In this document: positions 25,393 to 33,418 of the stretch, piece by piece | How positions within the stretch are numbered: the stretch's first letter is position 1 | Layout of the letters: each line of letters starts with the position of its first letter | Source of the DNA: Bacteroidota bacterium | Lineage (GTDB): Bacteria; Bacteroidota; Bacteroidia; Chitinophagales; Chitinophagaceae | Direction of reading: 5' to 3' | NCBI GenBank assembly: GCA_030706685.1 | Contig: JAUZOA010000006.1 | Span: 1 to 64,000, forward strand | Length of the DNA stretch: 64,000 nt | The notes under the pieces: generated by a model | The model's input: the letters and a program-made list of their open reading frames with translations, nothing else | Told to the model about the DNA's origin: nothing | Database searches by the model: none | Made by a program: the position numbers and the translations under genes

Positions 25393-26511
25393 ATGAATAC
25401 ACGTCGTGATTTTTTACAAAAAATTACTGCTTCCTTCTTCGCACTGCCTTTTTTAACGCGCCAGGGTCTGGAAGATATCAATGATCATAATAATGAGCCT
25501 TATGATGGGCCATTATTGCGGGTAGCTATCATGGGCCTTGGCAGTTATGGCACCCGTGTTGCAGAAGCCATGCAAGCTTGTACCAAAGCGAAATTGGCGG
25601 GAGTAATAAGCGGTACCCCTTCGAAAATAACCGCATGGCAGGCCAAATACAATATTCCTGATAAAAATTGTTACAACTACGAAAATTTTGACAATATAAG
25701 GGACAACCCGGATATTGATGCGGTATATATTATTACACCCAATGCACTGCACAAAGAGGAGGCGATAAGGGTAGCTAAAGCAGGCAAGCATGTTATAAGC
25801 GAGAAGCCAATGGCTTTAAACGCCAAAGAAGGGCAGGAGATGATTGCAGCTTGTAAGAAAGCGAATGTGAAATTGCTGGTTGGGTATCGCATGCACTTTG
25901 AACCAAAGACGCTGGAGATTGTCCGGATGAGAAAAGAAGGGGAGCTCGGAAAAATTTTATTCTTCCAGGGCCTGAGCGGTTTCCGGATTGGAGACCCCAA
26001 TCAATGGCGATTAAACAAAGAACTGGCCGGCGGGGGCTCATTGATGGATATTGGTATATACTCTATAAATGGTTCGCGGTACATGGTGGGGGAAGAACCT
26101 GTTTGGGTGACAGCGCAGGAAACTAAAACAGACAGGATAAAATTCAAAGAAGGTGTTGACGAAACCATTCAATTCCAGTTAGGTTTTCCCGGTGGAGCCG
26201 TCGCCTCATGCTTATCTACTTATAATATGAACGGGCTGGACCGTTTTTATTTAAACGCTGAGAACGGATTTGCAGAAATGCAGCCTGCTACCGGCTATGG
26301 GCCTATAAAAGGACGAACGAATAAAGGTGAATTGAACTATCCTCATGTGACCCATCAAACCGTACAGATGGACGAGATGTCGGCTATCCTTCTCGAAGGC
26401 AAGCAGCCTCCCCTGCCGGTAGACGGAGAAGAAGCGCTGAAAGATTTAAAGATTATTGATGCTATCTATGAAGCGGTTAAGTCGGGTAAAAAGGTAAAAT
26501 TAAATTTATAA
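25393..26511 (+). CDS. Tat-exported Gfo/Idh/MocA oxidoreductase
   Basis: This 372-aa NAD(P)-dependent oxidoreductase has a Tat signal (TRRDFLQKITASFF). The Rossmann turn is MGLGSYGTRVAEAM and the family motif is SEKPMALNAKEG. It continues with GYRMHFEP and the C-terminal catalytic region GGGSLMDIGIYSIN. Relatives include glucose-fructose oxidoreductase and NADP-xylose dehydrogenase, which make aldonolactones. Exported members usually keep a tightly bound cofactor. Such an enzyme could make the lactones that the exported SMP-30 lactonase opens, which is a plausible but unproven link. It is the last plus-strand gene before the convergent array. Confidence 0.83.
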   Translation: MNTRRDFLQKITASFFALPFLTRQGLEDINDHNNEPYDGPLLRVAIMGLGSYGTRVAEAMQACTKAKLAGVISGTPSKITAWQAKYNIPDKNCYNYENFDNIRDNPDIDAVYIITPNALHKEEAIRVAKAGKHVISEKPMALNAKEGQEMIAACKKANVKLLVGYRMHFEPKTLEIVRMRKEGELGKILFFQGLSGFRIGDPNQWRLNKELAGGGSLMDIGIYSINGSRYMVGEEPVWVTAQETKTDRIKFKEGVDETIQFQLGFPGGAVASCLSTYNMNGLDRFYLNAENGFAEMQPATGYGPIKGRTNKGELNYPHVTHQTVQMDEMSAILLEGKQPPLPVDGEEALKDLKIIDAIYEAVKSGKKVKLNL

Positions 26512-26530
26512 TAGTACTGCAGAATAGTTT

Positions 26531-26583
26531 AATGGAAAATTGATAAAGGATAATTATTCATTCTCTGCTATCAATTTTCCATT
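26531..26583. terminator. long-armed inverted repeat between convergent genes
   Basis: AATGGAAAATTGATA (26531-26545) pairs perfectly with TATCAATTTTCCATT (26569-26583) around a 23-base loop. It sits exactly between the convergent ends of the Gfo/Idh gene and the TolB-like gene, so a bidirectional transcription end is the natural reading. There is no classical GC-rich stem with a U-tract. Confidence 0.6.
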
Positions 26584-26593
26584 CCCGATTATT

Positions 26594-28123
26594 TCAGGGC
26601 ATCCATACATCAGCCGTATTGCTCACAAATGCAACCTTCTTACTGTCCGGCGACCACGAAGGCACATTGATCGTTCCTTGTCCGCCGAAAATATAAGCAA
26701 TGGTTTTGGGTACACCGCCATTGGTCGGCATCAACCGCAAATACACTTTTTGATAAAAGGGATGCGTAGTGGGATCAATTTCTTTCGGAAAAGAAAGATA
26801 TACGATCCACTTACCATCCGGAGAAAAATGAGGGAACCAGTCATTGTATTCATCAAAGGTCACCTGCTCCTGGTGACCGCCATCAGCTTTCATCCGCCAG
26901 ATCTTCATCGTTCCTGTTCGTACCGAATTAAAATAGATCCATTTTCCATCCGGGCTGTATTCAGCTCCGTCATCGAGTGTTGGCAGGTTTGTTAATTGTG
27001 TTTCTTTTTTTGTGGCAATATTGATGGACCATATATCGTATTGATTTTTACGAAAACCTGTAAAGAGCAATTCTTTTCCATCCGGTGACCAGCTATGAAA
27101 ATAGGAATGGCCCGAATCTTCCGACGAGATTTTGAGTGGATGGGATGACCCGTTGACAGGCATGATAAAAATGGTAGATACATGGTTGCCAACATAATTA
27201 CTCAGCCCGATCATTTTCCCGTCAAATGACAAAGCATGATCATTGTTATTATTGATCGCAGAGCCTGTATTGATTGGGCTTACCGATTTGCCCGCAATAT
27301 CAAATTTATACATTAGCCCTGCAGCCGAATTAACAATGAGCGATTTACCGTCTCTTGTCCAGTTAGGACCTTGTATGGAACCCGTATCAGTATGTACAAT
27401 TTTTCTCAGACCTGTTTGTACATCCATTATTTCCAGCAAACTGCCGATATAATCGCGGTAAGGCCTGAAATCTTTTTTAGGGGGAATAATGATGCGCACA
27501 TTGCTGAAGACGGCTTTTTCAATTACCGTATCGACATGGGAACAGATGAAGAGACCGGCATATACTTCGTCATTCAATTGCACTTCTTTCGTAACGGTTT
27601 TATAGTTTTCTCCGAATACAGCCGATGAAAAAGTGAAGAGGTTACCCTCGCGCTGGAACAGGATATCGGTAGGATGTGTAGATGATATAATCACCTGCCC
27701 GGTAGTATCGCCATCCGATAGCCGGTATTGCAGGGATGTCAGTAATGGCATGCCTCCGTGTACACAGGCATCGGCATACCGGGAATCAGTTGTCAATTTG
27801 TCGCGGGCAATGATACCGATCTTTCTGTGGCCTGCCACGCCCTTACCAATGAATCGTACCGTAGCCGTGATAATAAAGTCTCCTTTGATCTTTTTCCATA
27901 AAAAATGAAACTGATCGATGCTCTTCCACATATTGCTGCCGGCGCCTTCCATCGTATATTCCTGCGTTTGCGGGTCATAAATAACAGAGCCATGACGGAT
28001 TGGATTGCCTATATCGGCGTGATCGGTAAAAAGACCAAGTTTTGGCTGCTGGGAATAAACCCCGGGCAGGAAAGTCAACAGGCTGATGAAGACGCCCGGA
28101 AGAAGAGTTGTAATTTTTTTCAT
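26594..28123 (-). CDS. exported TolB-like PD40 beta-propeller protein
   Basis: This 509-aa protein has a signal peptide ending near VYSQ. An N-terminal beta-sandwich of the DUF1349/laminin-G-like type covers about residues 25-215 (FITATVRFIGKG, KIGIIARD). A TolB-like propeller follows with repeated PD40 motifs: SWSPDGKELLFTG, YSPDGKWIYFNS, FSPDGKWIVYLS and WSPDSKKVAFVS. Such proteins bind partners or glycans and have no assigned chemistry. It is the last gene of the 32-kb leftward array. I cannot name a substrate. Confidence 0.75.
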   Translation of the reverse strand: MKKITTLLPGVFISLLTFLPGVYSQQPKLGLFTDHADIGNPIRHGSVIYDPQTQEYTMEGAGSNMWKSIDQFHFLWKKIKGDFIITATVRFIGKGVAGHRKIGIIARDKLTTDSRYADACVHGGMPLLTSLQYRLSDGDTTGQVIISSTHPTDILFQREGNLFTFSSAVFGENYKTVTKEVQLNDEVYAGLFICSHVDTVIEKAVFSNVRIIIPPKKDFRPYRDYIGSLLEIMDVQTGLRKIVHTDTGSIQGPNWTRDGKSLIVNSAAGLMYKFDIAGKSVSPINTGSAINNNNDHALSFDGKMIGLSNYVGNHVSTIFIMPVNGSSHPLKISSEDSGHSYFHSWSPDGKELLFTGFRKNQYDIWSINIATKKETQLTNLPTLDDGAEYSPDGKWIYFNSVRTGTMKIWRMKADGGHQEQVTFDEYNDWFPHFSPDGKWIVYLSFPKEIDPTTHPFYQKVYLRLMPTNGGVPKTIAYIFGGQGTINVPSWSPDSKKVAFVSNTADVWMP

Positions 28124-28138
28124 TGATAATACTATTTA

Positions 28139-28915
28139 TTAATTACGCCATTGAAAGGCAAAATATTCACAGGGCTCATTACCTGTATTAGCCAGGTTAT
28201 GTAATACGCCTGAAGCAAGGAATACTATATCACCGGGACCGGCACTATAGAAATTATCACCGATGCGCATCTTCACATAACCTCTCAGGATCAGTATGAT
28301 CTCTTCTTCTTTGTGCGTATGCGGGGCATGACTATCAAGACCTATATTCAGGGAGGTCGTATGCATTTCAAACTTTTCTAATTGTGATGTCGGCTTGTTG
28401 AAAAATTCCCGCCGGGTTCCTTTATCGGTTTTTTTTACCGTTACCGTATCCCAGTTGACCAGGAAAGAGCCGCCGTTTTGTTTGGCTCTTTCCTGGTTCA
28501 TGGGCAATTTTGACTTGTATTTGAATATATAATAAACGGCCTGTGTCTTCCCGGCATTTTCAATTCCATGTTCATCGCCGGGGATCGCATAGGCGATACT
28601 TCCCGGGCCCATTATTTTATTTATGCCATTTATAGTAATTTTTACTTCTCCTTCTTTGACAATAATAAGTTCTTCCTGGTCGGGATGTGTATGCGGGGGA
28701 TGGGGAGCTTTACCGGGATCAAGTGTGGAAGCATGTACTTCAAAATAGGCTAACGAAGTGGTACTGCCTTCCATGATCTCTCTCCGGAGACGCGTATCTT
28801 CTTTAGTAACGGTAAGGCTATCCCAGTGATAAACACGGGGCGGCAACGAATCCGTCTTTTGCGCCAGGGTTAATGACCCGCTGCTGAGCGCCAATACAAA
28901 AACAAGCCATTTCAT
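28139..28915 (-). CDS. exported double-cupin protein
   Basis: This 258-aa protein has a signal peptide ending near LAQK and two cupin_2 domains, one in each half. The metal-ligand motifs are PPHTHPDQEELIIV with the second-motif region YAIPGDEHGIEN, and APHTHKEEEIILIL with FLASGVLHNLAN. Both domains keep His-x-His-x(3-4)-Glu and the second histidine, so both can bind metal. It could be a sugar isomerase, a pectin/uronate-type cupin or a dioxygenase; the sequence does not settle it. It is separated from the upstream esterase gene by a single base. Confidence 0.78.
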   Translation of the reverse strand: MKWLVFVLALSSGSLTLAQKTDSLPPRVYHWDSLTVTKEDTRLRREIMEGSTTSLAYFEVHASTLDPGKAPHPPHTHPDQEELIIVKEGEVKITINGINKIMGPGSIAYAIPGDEHGIENAGKTQAVYYIFKYKSKLPMNQERAKQNGGSFLVNWDTVTVKKTDKGTRREFFNKPTSQLEKFEMHTTSLNIGLDSHAPHTHKEEEIILILRGYVKMRIGDNFYSAGPGDIVFLASGVLHNLANTGNEPCEYFAFQWRN

Positions 28916-28916
28916 A

Positions 28917-29999
28917 TTAATTCGTTTTTTTAAAAGATTGGGTATTGAGATACCTGTCTAACCCGAAACCATCGACTTTGCCGTTATCAGTGGTAAAATG
29001 CATATTGAAAAATTCATTGGTTGAATAAAACCAGCTCTCACTTGCTGCATAGAGAACATATTTATAATTGGGATTGAAATAAATCACCAACTGGTTATTT
29101 TCATTTTTGAGCTCTATTTTGGTTCCGTTGGCTCCTTCATAACTGCCGGTATATTTATTCAATACTGCATCAGGCATTTTAAGCATGGGTCTTTCAAAGA
29201 CATATTGCAGGCCCCGGTTGTATGTTTCGCTTTTGGTACCGGAATGTCCTGTGTTCTCCAGTACTTTCGATTTTATATGTACAGTTGAATAATTGCGATC
29301 CGCCAAAAACTTAACGAGTTTCTCAAAACCGGGAACGCTTCTTTCTACGCCGCCGATAGTCATATATACTCTGGCAGGCAGCATTGATTTCTTTTCATAA
29401 AAGTTTTTTTCATACTGGTAAATGATCTCCTTATCCCAGCCGAATGCCGGACTTGCGGCTACATAACCATTGAACATATCTGTATGGGTAAATAAAGTAT
29501 ACAAAGTAAGTAAACCGCCCAGTGAGCAACCCATCAATATCCTGTTTTTACTATCCGCTTTATACCTGGATTCGATAAAGGGAAACAATTCAGTTTTCAT
29601 AAAGGATAGAAACTTATCGGCTCCGCCGCTTTGCGGCAACCGGCTTTCCGTGGTGGGAGTATAATCTCTTGCACGCAGGCTATCAGGATTGGGATTGACG
29701 CCGCCCCAGGTAACACCTACCACAATAAGCTCGGGAATAAACCCATCAAAATATTGCTGGCCATAAATCGATTTTACGAGCGGGAAATCCCATTGCGAGT
29801 CCATTAAATAAACAACCGGGTATTTTTTGGCGCTAACTGCATAGCCTGCAGGCAACAGGATTTGTAATTCATATTCCTGCCCGGAGACTGACGAAGATGT
29901 TATTTTCCTGATCTCTGAGCCCGGTATATCTACCTTTGGATATTGTGCATGGCTTTGTACAGCAATAGTGATGATAAAGATCGCAGCTAGTTTTTTCAT
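28917..29999 (-). CDS. secreted alpha/beta-hydrolase esterase (Fes/CE1-like)
   Basis: This 360-aa enzyme has a signal peptide ending at SHAQ. The nucleophile elbow is GCSLGGLLTLY, the catalytic His is in LENTGHSGTKS, and the fold resembles enterochelin-esterase/CE1 proteins (PVVYLMDSQWDFP). After residue 270 there is a small beta-rich tail (KYTGSYEGANG) like DUF3471-type lipocalin modules. It probably removes acyl groups from hemicellulose, as a second esterase type beside the CE1-like enzyme at 6964. The substrate is unknown. Confidence 0.75.
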   Translation of the reverse strand: MKKLAAIFIITIAVQSHAQYPKVDIPGSEIRKITSSSVSGQEYELQILLPAGYAVSAKKYPVVYLMDSQWDFPLVKSIYGQQYFDGFIPELIVVGVTWGGVNPNPDSLRARDYTPTTESRLPQSGGADKFLSFMKTELFPFIESRYKADSKNRILMGCSLGGLLTLYTLFTHTDMFNGYVAASPAFGWDKEIIYQYEKNFYEKKSMLPARVYMTIGGVERSVPGFEKLVKFLADRNYSTVHIKSKVLENTGHSGTKSETYNRGLQYVFERPMLKMPDAVLNKYTGSYEGANGTKIELKNENNQLVIYFNPNYKYVLYAASESWFYSTNEFFNMHFTTDNGKVDGFGLDRYLNTQSFKKTN

Positions 30000-30025
30000 T
30001 TTTTATTATTTAGTAATTCAGATAA

Positions 30026-30463
30026 TTATTCTAAAGAAAATATAATTCCTGTTTCCAGTTTGGTCTCATCCGCTGTCCAATGGCCATAAACCTCTAAATA
30101 GGGCAGGCTTATCTTTAAATCTCTGTTTGCTGATTCTTCTTTCATTTTCCGGTAGGCTTCAGGTAATTGATTATAGGGTCCGACATGTTTATAATAAACA
30201 TATTTTGCCAGGTTGACCATTTTTGATTCTAAACCGGTATCATTCGGGGGAGCATTTTCAAGTTCAACCCCCGCAAACATATTATCACCCGGCTCATAAA
30301 CCCAGATATTGATCCCTTTGTTTTTTAAACCGGCTGACTTTACTATTTCCCACATCCTGTTCATTAATTTGAAACCTGTTTCTGCGTAATTCCTGCTGAC
30401 CGCTTTACCAGAGAACCCATAAAGGGTCATCACCAGGTTTTTATCTATTACCTCAATATTCAT
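30026..30463 (-). CDS. stand-alone GyrI-like (SRPBCC/effector-binding) protein
   Basis: This 145-aa cytoplasmic protein has no signal peptide and no DNA-binding domain. The pattern NIWVYEPGDNMFAGVELE with YVYYKHVGPYNQLPEAYRKM and LPYLEVYGHW is that of GyrI-like/AraC effector-binding domains. Those bind small amphipathic molecules or hydrolyse some of them. Its ATG overlaps the stop of the upstream Gfo/Idh gene by four bases (30460-30463), so the two are translationally coupled. It may bind a pathway intermediate. Confidence 0.65.
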   Translation of the reverse strand: MNIEVIDKNLVMTLYGFSGKAVSRNYAETGFKLMNRMWEIVKSAGLKNKGINIWVYEPGDNMFAGVELENAPPNDTGLESKMVNLAKYVYYKHVGPYNQLPEAYRKMKEESANRDLKISLPYLEVYGHWTADETKLETGIIFSLE

Positions 30464-31842
30464 CTGCTGTTATTTTTCTTTGCCAGTTCCAATGCTTTAG
30501 TGGTGGTATAATATTTTGCCAGCATATTGGGAACTTCCCAGGCGGGTATATCTTTTTTATCGAGGTACTCTAAGAAATTTTGAGTAACTCTGGAAAAATG
30601 GGCTTCATGTCCTTCTTTGTATTTATCCGGGATGACTACTTCCCAGCCGGTACCTTTTTTTTTCAATTCCACCCCGGGATATTGCGCCTGGATCTTTTTT
30701 ATTTGTTCCTGTAATATCTTTTCGTAATCGGCATTATTAGTGACCGGCTCAATATACAAGGCAGGCTTGTACTGCTGTTCTGCGCCCTGCCGGACAAAGA
30801 GATTGGCTTTTGTTCCGCGCATCATGGAATAATGCGTGTCATTTCCGCCGGGAACCTGGTAATCCCAGCGAACCAAAACTTTTGCATGCACACCCCGTAG
30901 TTGATAGTCGATCTCACCATTCGACCAGACCTTCAATAGTGTATCATGCTGAAGATTGTTTTTAAAATAAGAAGGGACACTGTCCAGTTTCGTGATCGTT
31001 TTGAACTGGGAGACGGTCATACCTGTCGGCCATCTTTTGGCTGCCTGTACATCTATGTCTTTTGTATAATCAAGGCTAAGTTCTGGGAAACACTCCCATT
31101 GAACAAGGTCAACCAAATGGGTAGTCACATCTACAATCCCTTCACCCTGTTGTGATGCATCCATAAACCAGGCAGGTCTTACTACTACATTGCCTGAAAC
31201 ATATTTATAAAAGCAATGCCCGCTTTCCATGATTATCGCGGGATCATCAGCGGTGCCTTTTACAAGAGTGCCAAATACTTCCGGCATCATGGATAATTCC
31301 CTTTGCAGGATCGTCGTTATTTCAAATCGTTCTGTCATGATATCATATAACAGTAAGTTCTTTTCCTTTGCGGTTTCAAATGCTTTTTTCAGCATTTCAA
31401 AACTTTCACTGTTTATGACCATCGGTTTATCCGCCAATACATTCAGTCCCGCTTCCAGGGATTTTAAGATATATTCCGTTTTCTTCCGGTTATTACCGGC
31501 TAATACAACAACATTTCCTTTCTTTTCGGCCAGCATTTTTTCAAAATAATCATCACCGGTATAAACCTCTTCTTTCCAATGCGCGGGGTTCTCTGTTCTT
31601 TTATTAAAAGCAGTAATGCGGTCAAGATGCAATTGCAGATCACTTCCTGCGGGCGCATACACATGCACTGTTGAATCCACACCCTCATACATTGTTTTTT
31701 GCACAAGGGCTGCATGAAAATGGCCGGGGTCAAGTGTGATAAGCTTTACCATATTGGTATCATCTTTCGGCTCTTTGGGGGATGGATGACATGAAACGAT
31801 CAATACCATCACCACGCTGATCAAAAAAAGGAGTTTATTCAT
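30460..31842 (-). CDS. Gfo/Idh/MocA oxidoreductase with large C-terminal domain, lipoprotein
   Basis: This 460-aa protein has a lipobox LIVSC at about residue 18, so it is anchored outside the cytoplasm. The nucleotide-binding half includes VVVLAGNNRKKTEYI and the motif ADKPMVINSESF. The second half (about residues 200-450) matches the pattern of putative oxidoreductase C-terminal domain proteins (VDVTTHLVDLVQW, RWPTGMTVSQF). It lies 3 bp after the next Gfo/Idh gene and overlaps the GyrI-like gene. The likely role is oxidation or epimerisation of a sugar, possibly a 3-keto-glycoside step. Confidence 0.8.
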   Translation of the reverse strand: MNKLLFLISVVMVLIVSCHPSPKEPKDDTNMVKLITLDPGHFHAALVQKTMYEGVDSTVHVYAPAGSDLQLHLDRITAFNKRTENPAHWKEEVYTGDDYFEKMLAEKKGNVVVLAGNNRKKTEYILKSLEAGLNVLADKPMVINSESFEMLKKAFETAKEKNLLLYDIMTERFEITTILQRELSMMPEVFGTLVKGTADDPAIIMESGHCFYKYVSGNVVVRPAWFMDASQQGEGIVDVTTHLVDLVQWECFPELSLDYTKDIDVQAAKRWPTGMTVSQFKTITKLDSVPSYFKNNLQHDTLLKVWSNGEIDYQLRGVHAKVLVRWDYQVPGGNDTHYSMMRGTKANLFVRQGAEQQYKPALYIEPVTNNADYEKILQEQIKKIQAQYPGVELKKKGTGWEVVIPDKYKEGHEAHFSRVTQNFLEYLDKKDIPAWEVPNMLAKYYTTTKALELAKKNNSR

Positions 31843-31845
31843 ATA

Positions 31846-33315
31846 TTAAAAATCATATTTTTTACGGCGCGGACGCGATAACATCGCCGTGGCTTCCTTA
31901 TCGTTATTTTTAAACGTTTCTTTTTCGGGGTCCCAGTAAATTTTTCTTTTCAGCTTCATAGCTACCTGGTGCAGGAGACAGGCGCTGCAGGAACGATGCC
32001 CGATCTCAACAGGGGCCGAAGGCGCCTTCCTTGATTTTACGCTATCCAGCCAGTTGGCATGTTGCTCCGAACTTTCATACAAGTGGATCTCATTCGCACC
32101 GATCACTGACTGAAGTATCTTCGGATTGCTTGCATCTATTGGTTTAACACCATCTTTATCGGCTACCGGATCACTATCGGTGACTTTATAATTGCCGCGG
32201 GTCACCCATATCCATCCTTCTGTACCGATAAACTTGACGCCTGTCGGTAATTCATTGGAAACGATCATATGAACGCCATTGGCATACATCGCTTCGGTCC
32301 TGAATATTCCGTGTACATCCCACAGGCCTTTGTAATTCGGGTCATCTGTAGGAAATGCCGCTTTGCCCCATACTTCAATTGGCCCCGAATATTCTGTGCC
32401 CATTCCCCAATGAGCTGTATCAATATGATGGGCGCCCCACCCGGTTATCATGCCGGCGCCGAATTGCTCACAACGCAGCCATCCCGGTCTGCTCAGGATT
32501 CCTTGTGTCGAAGCATCATGCGAATGAACCCTGTCTTCTGTATAATATACTTCGGGTGTGGCTCCCAGCCATGCATCATAATTCAATGTTTCGGGTACGA
32601 CCATTTTTTCAGGATTGCCTCCGCCCGGATCACCGGGAAGACCTACTTCAACGGTTTGGAGCTGGCCGATGCGACCATTACGTACCAGTTCACAGGCTTT
32701 TTTAAATTGCGGCCATGGATCAATCGAACGTTGCTGGCTTCCCATTTGTAAGATCCTGCCGCTCTTTTTTACGGCATTACTCAGAATTCTTCCTTCTTCA
32801 ATAGTTAAAGATGCGGGTTTCTGAAGATAAACATCTTTGCCTGCATTCACGGCATGTACGCCAACGATGGCATGCTGGTGATCGGGTAAACTGATGTGTA
32901 CTGCATCTATGTCTTTATTAGCGAGAACTTCTTTATAATCGTAATACACTTTTATATCCCAGTCGCCCTTGAGTCCGCCATTCACACCGGCTGCTTTCAC
33001 ATAATTCGCTCTTACTGCTGCAGGACCTGCATCAGCTCTTTTCCTGTCGAGATCGCACACAGCAATGATACGGGCACCTGCATAACGTGCAATGCAGGTC
33101 ATATCGTGAATAGTTGAAATACGGCCACAGCCGATGGAGGCCACATTGATAAGATTACTTGGCGCATTCTTACCAAATACACTGGCAGGGACGATGGAAG
33201 GAAAACTCATCGCAATGGAAGTACCTACAGCAGTTTTTACCGTGTTGCTGAGAAATTCCCTGCGGCTGACGGTTGAACCCTTAACTCCTGAAGGAGAATT
33301 ATTTTTCTTTTTCAT
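31846..33315 (-). CDS. Tat-exported Gfo/Idh/MocA oxidoreductase
   Basis: This 489-aa protein has a Tat signal (SRREFLSNTVKTAVG). The Rossmann turn is ASIGCGRIS, the family motif is DVYLQKPASLTIEEG, and the catalytic region has GWGAHHIDTAHWGMG. It belongs to the large secreted subgroup common in Bacteroidota and Planctomycetes, whose substrates are mostly unknown sugars. Its 3' end is 3 bp from the start of the following lipoprotein Gfo/Idh gene, so the two likely act in sequence. A promoter or repeat-bearing gap of 101 bp separates it from the DUF6807 gene upstream. Confidence 0.82.
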   Translation of the reverse strand: MKKKNNSPSGVKGSTVSRREFLSNTVKTAVGTSIAMSFPSIVPASVFGKNAPSNLINVASIGCGRISTIHDMTCIARYAGARIIAVCDLDRKRADAGPAAVRANYVKAAGVNGGLKGDWDIKVYYDYKEVLANKDIDAVHISLPDHQHAIVGVHAVNAGKDVYLQKPASLTIEEGRILSNAVKKSGRILQMGSQQRSIDPWPQFKKACELVRNGRIGQLQTVEVGLPGDPGGGNPEKMVVPETLNYDAWLGATPEVYYTEDRVHSHDASTQGILSRPGWLRCEQFGAGMITGWGAHHIDTAHWGMGTEYSGPIEVWGKAAFPTDDPNYKGLWDVHGIFRTEAMYANGVHMIVSNELPTGVKFIGTEGWIWVTRGNYKVTDSDPVADKDGVKPIDASNPKILQSVIGANEIHLYESSEQHANWLDSVKSRKAPSAPVEIGHRSCSACLLHQVAMKLKRKIYWDPEKETFKNNDKEATAMLSRPRRKKYDF

Positions 33316-33355
33316 ATTTGGTGATTTCGTTTTATAAATAATGCTTTATATCCCG

Positions 33356-33418
33356 CCACGCAAAGACGCTGCGTGGACTCTCTTGTGTTCGTTGCGTCTT
33401 TGCATCGTTGCGAGAGCT
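33356..33418. repeat. intergenic GCAAAGACGC inverted repeat
   Basis: GCAAAGACGC (33360-33369) pairs with GCGTCTTTGC (33394-33403). A smaller CCACGC/GCGTGG stem and a CTCTC/GAGAG pair flank them. Repeats built on CGCAAAGACGC are, to my knowledge, common between genes in this group. It sits between the DUF6807 gene and the Tat-exported oxidoreductase and may form an RNA stem. Confidence 0.65.

Noticed and set aside
32269-32751. 160-aa plus-strand ORF opposite the Tat-exported Gfo/Idh gene
   Set aside because: It lies wholly inside a clear gene on the minus strand and has no motif of its own.
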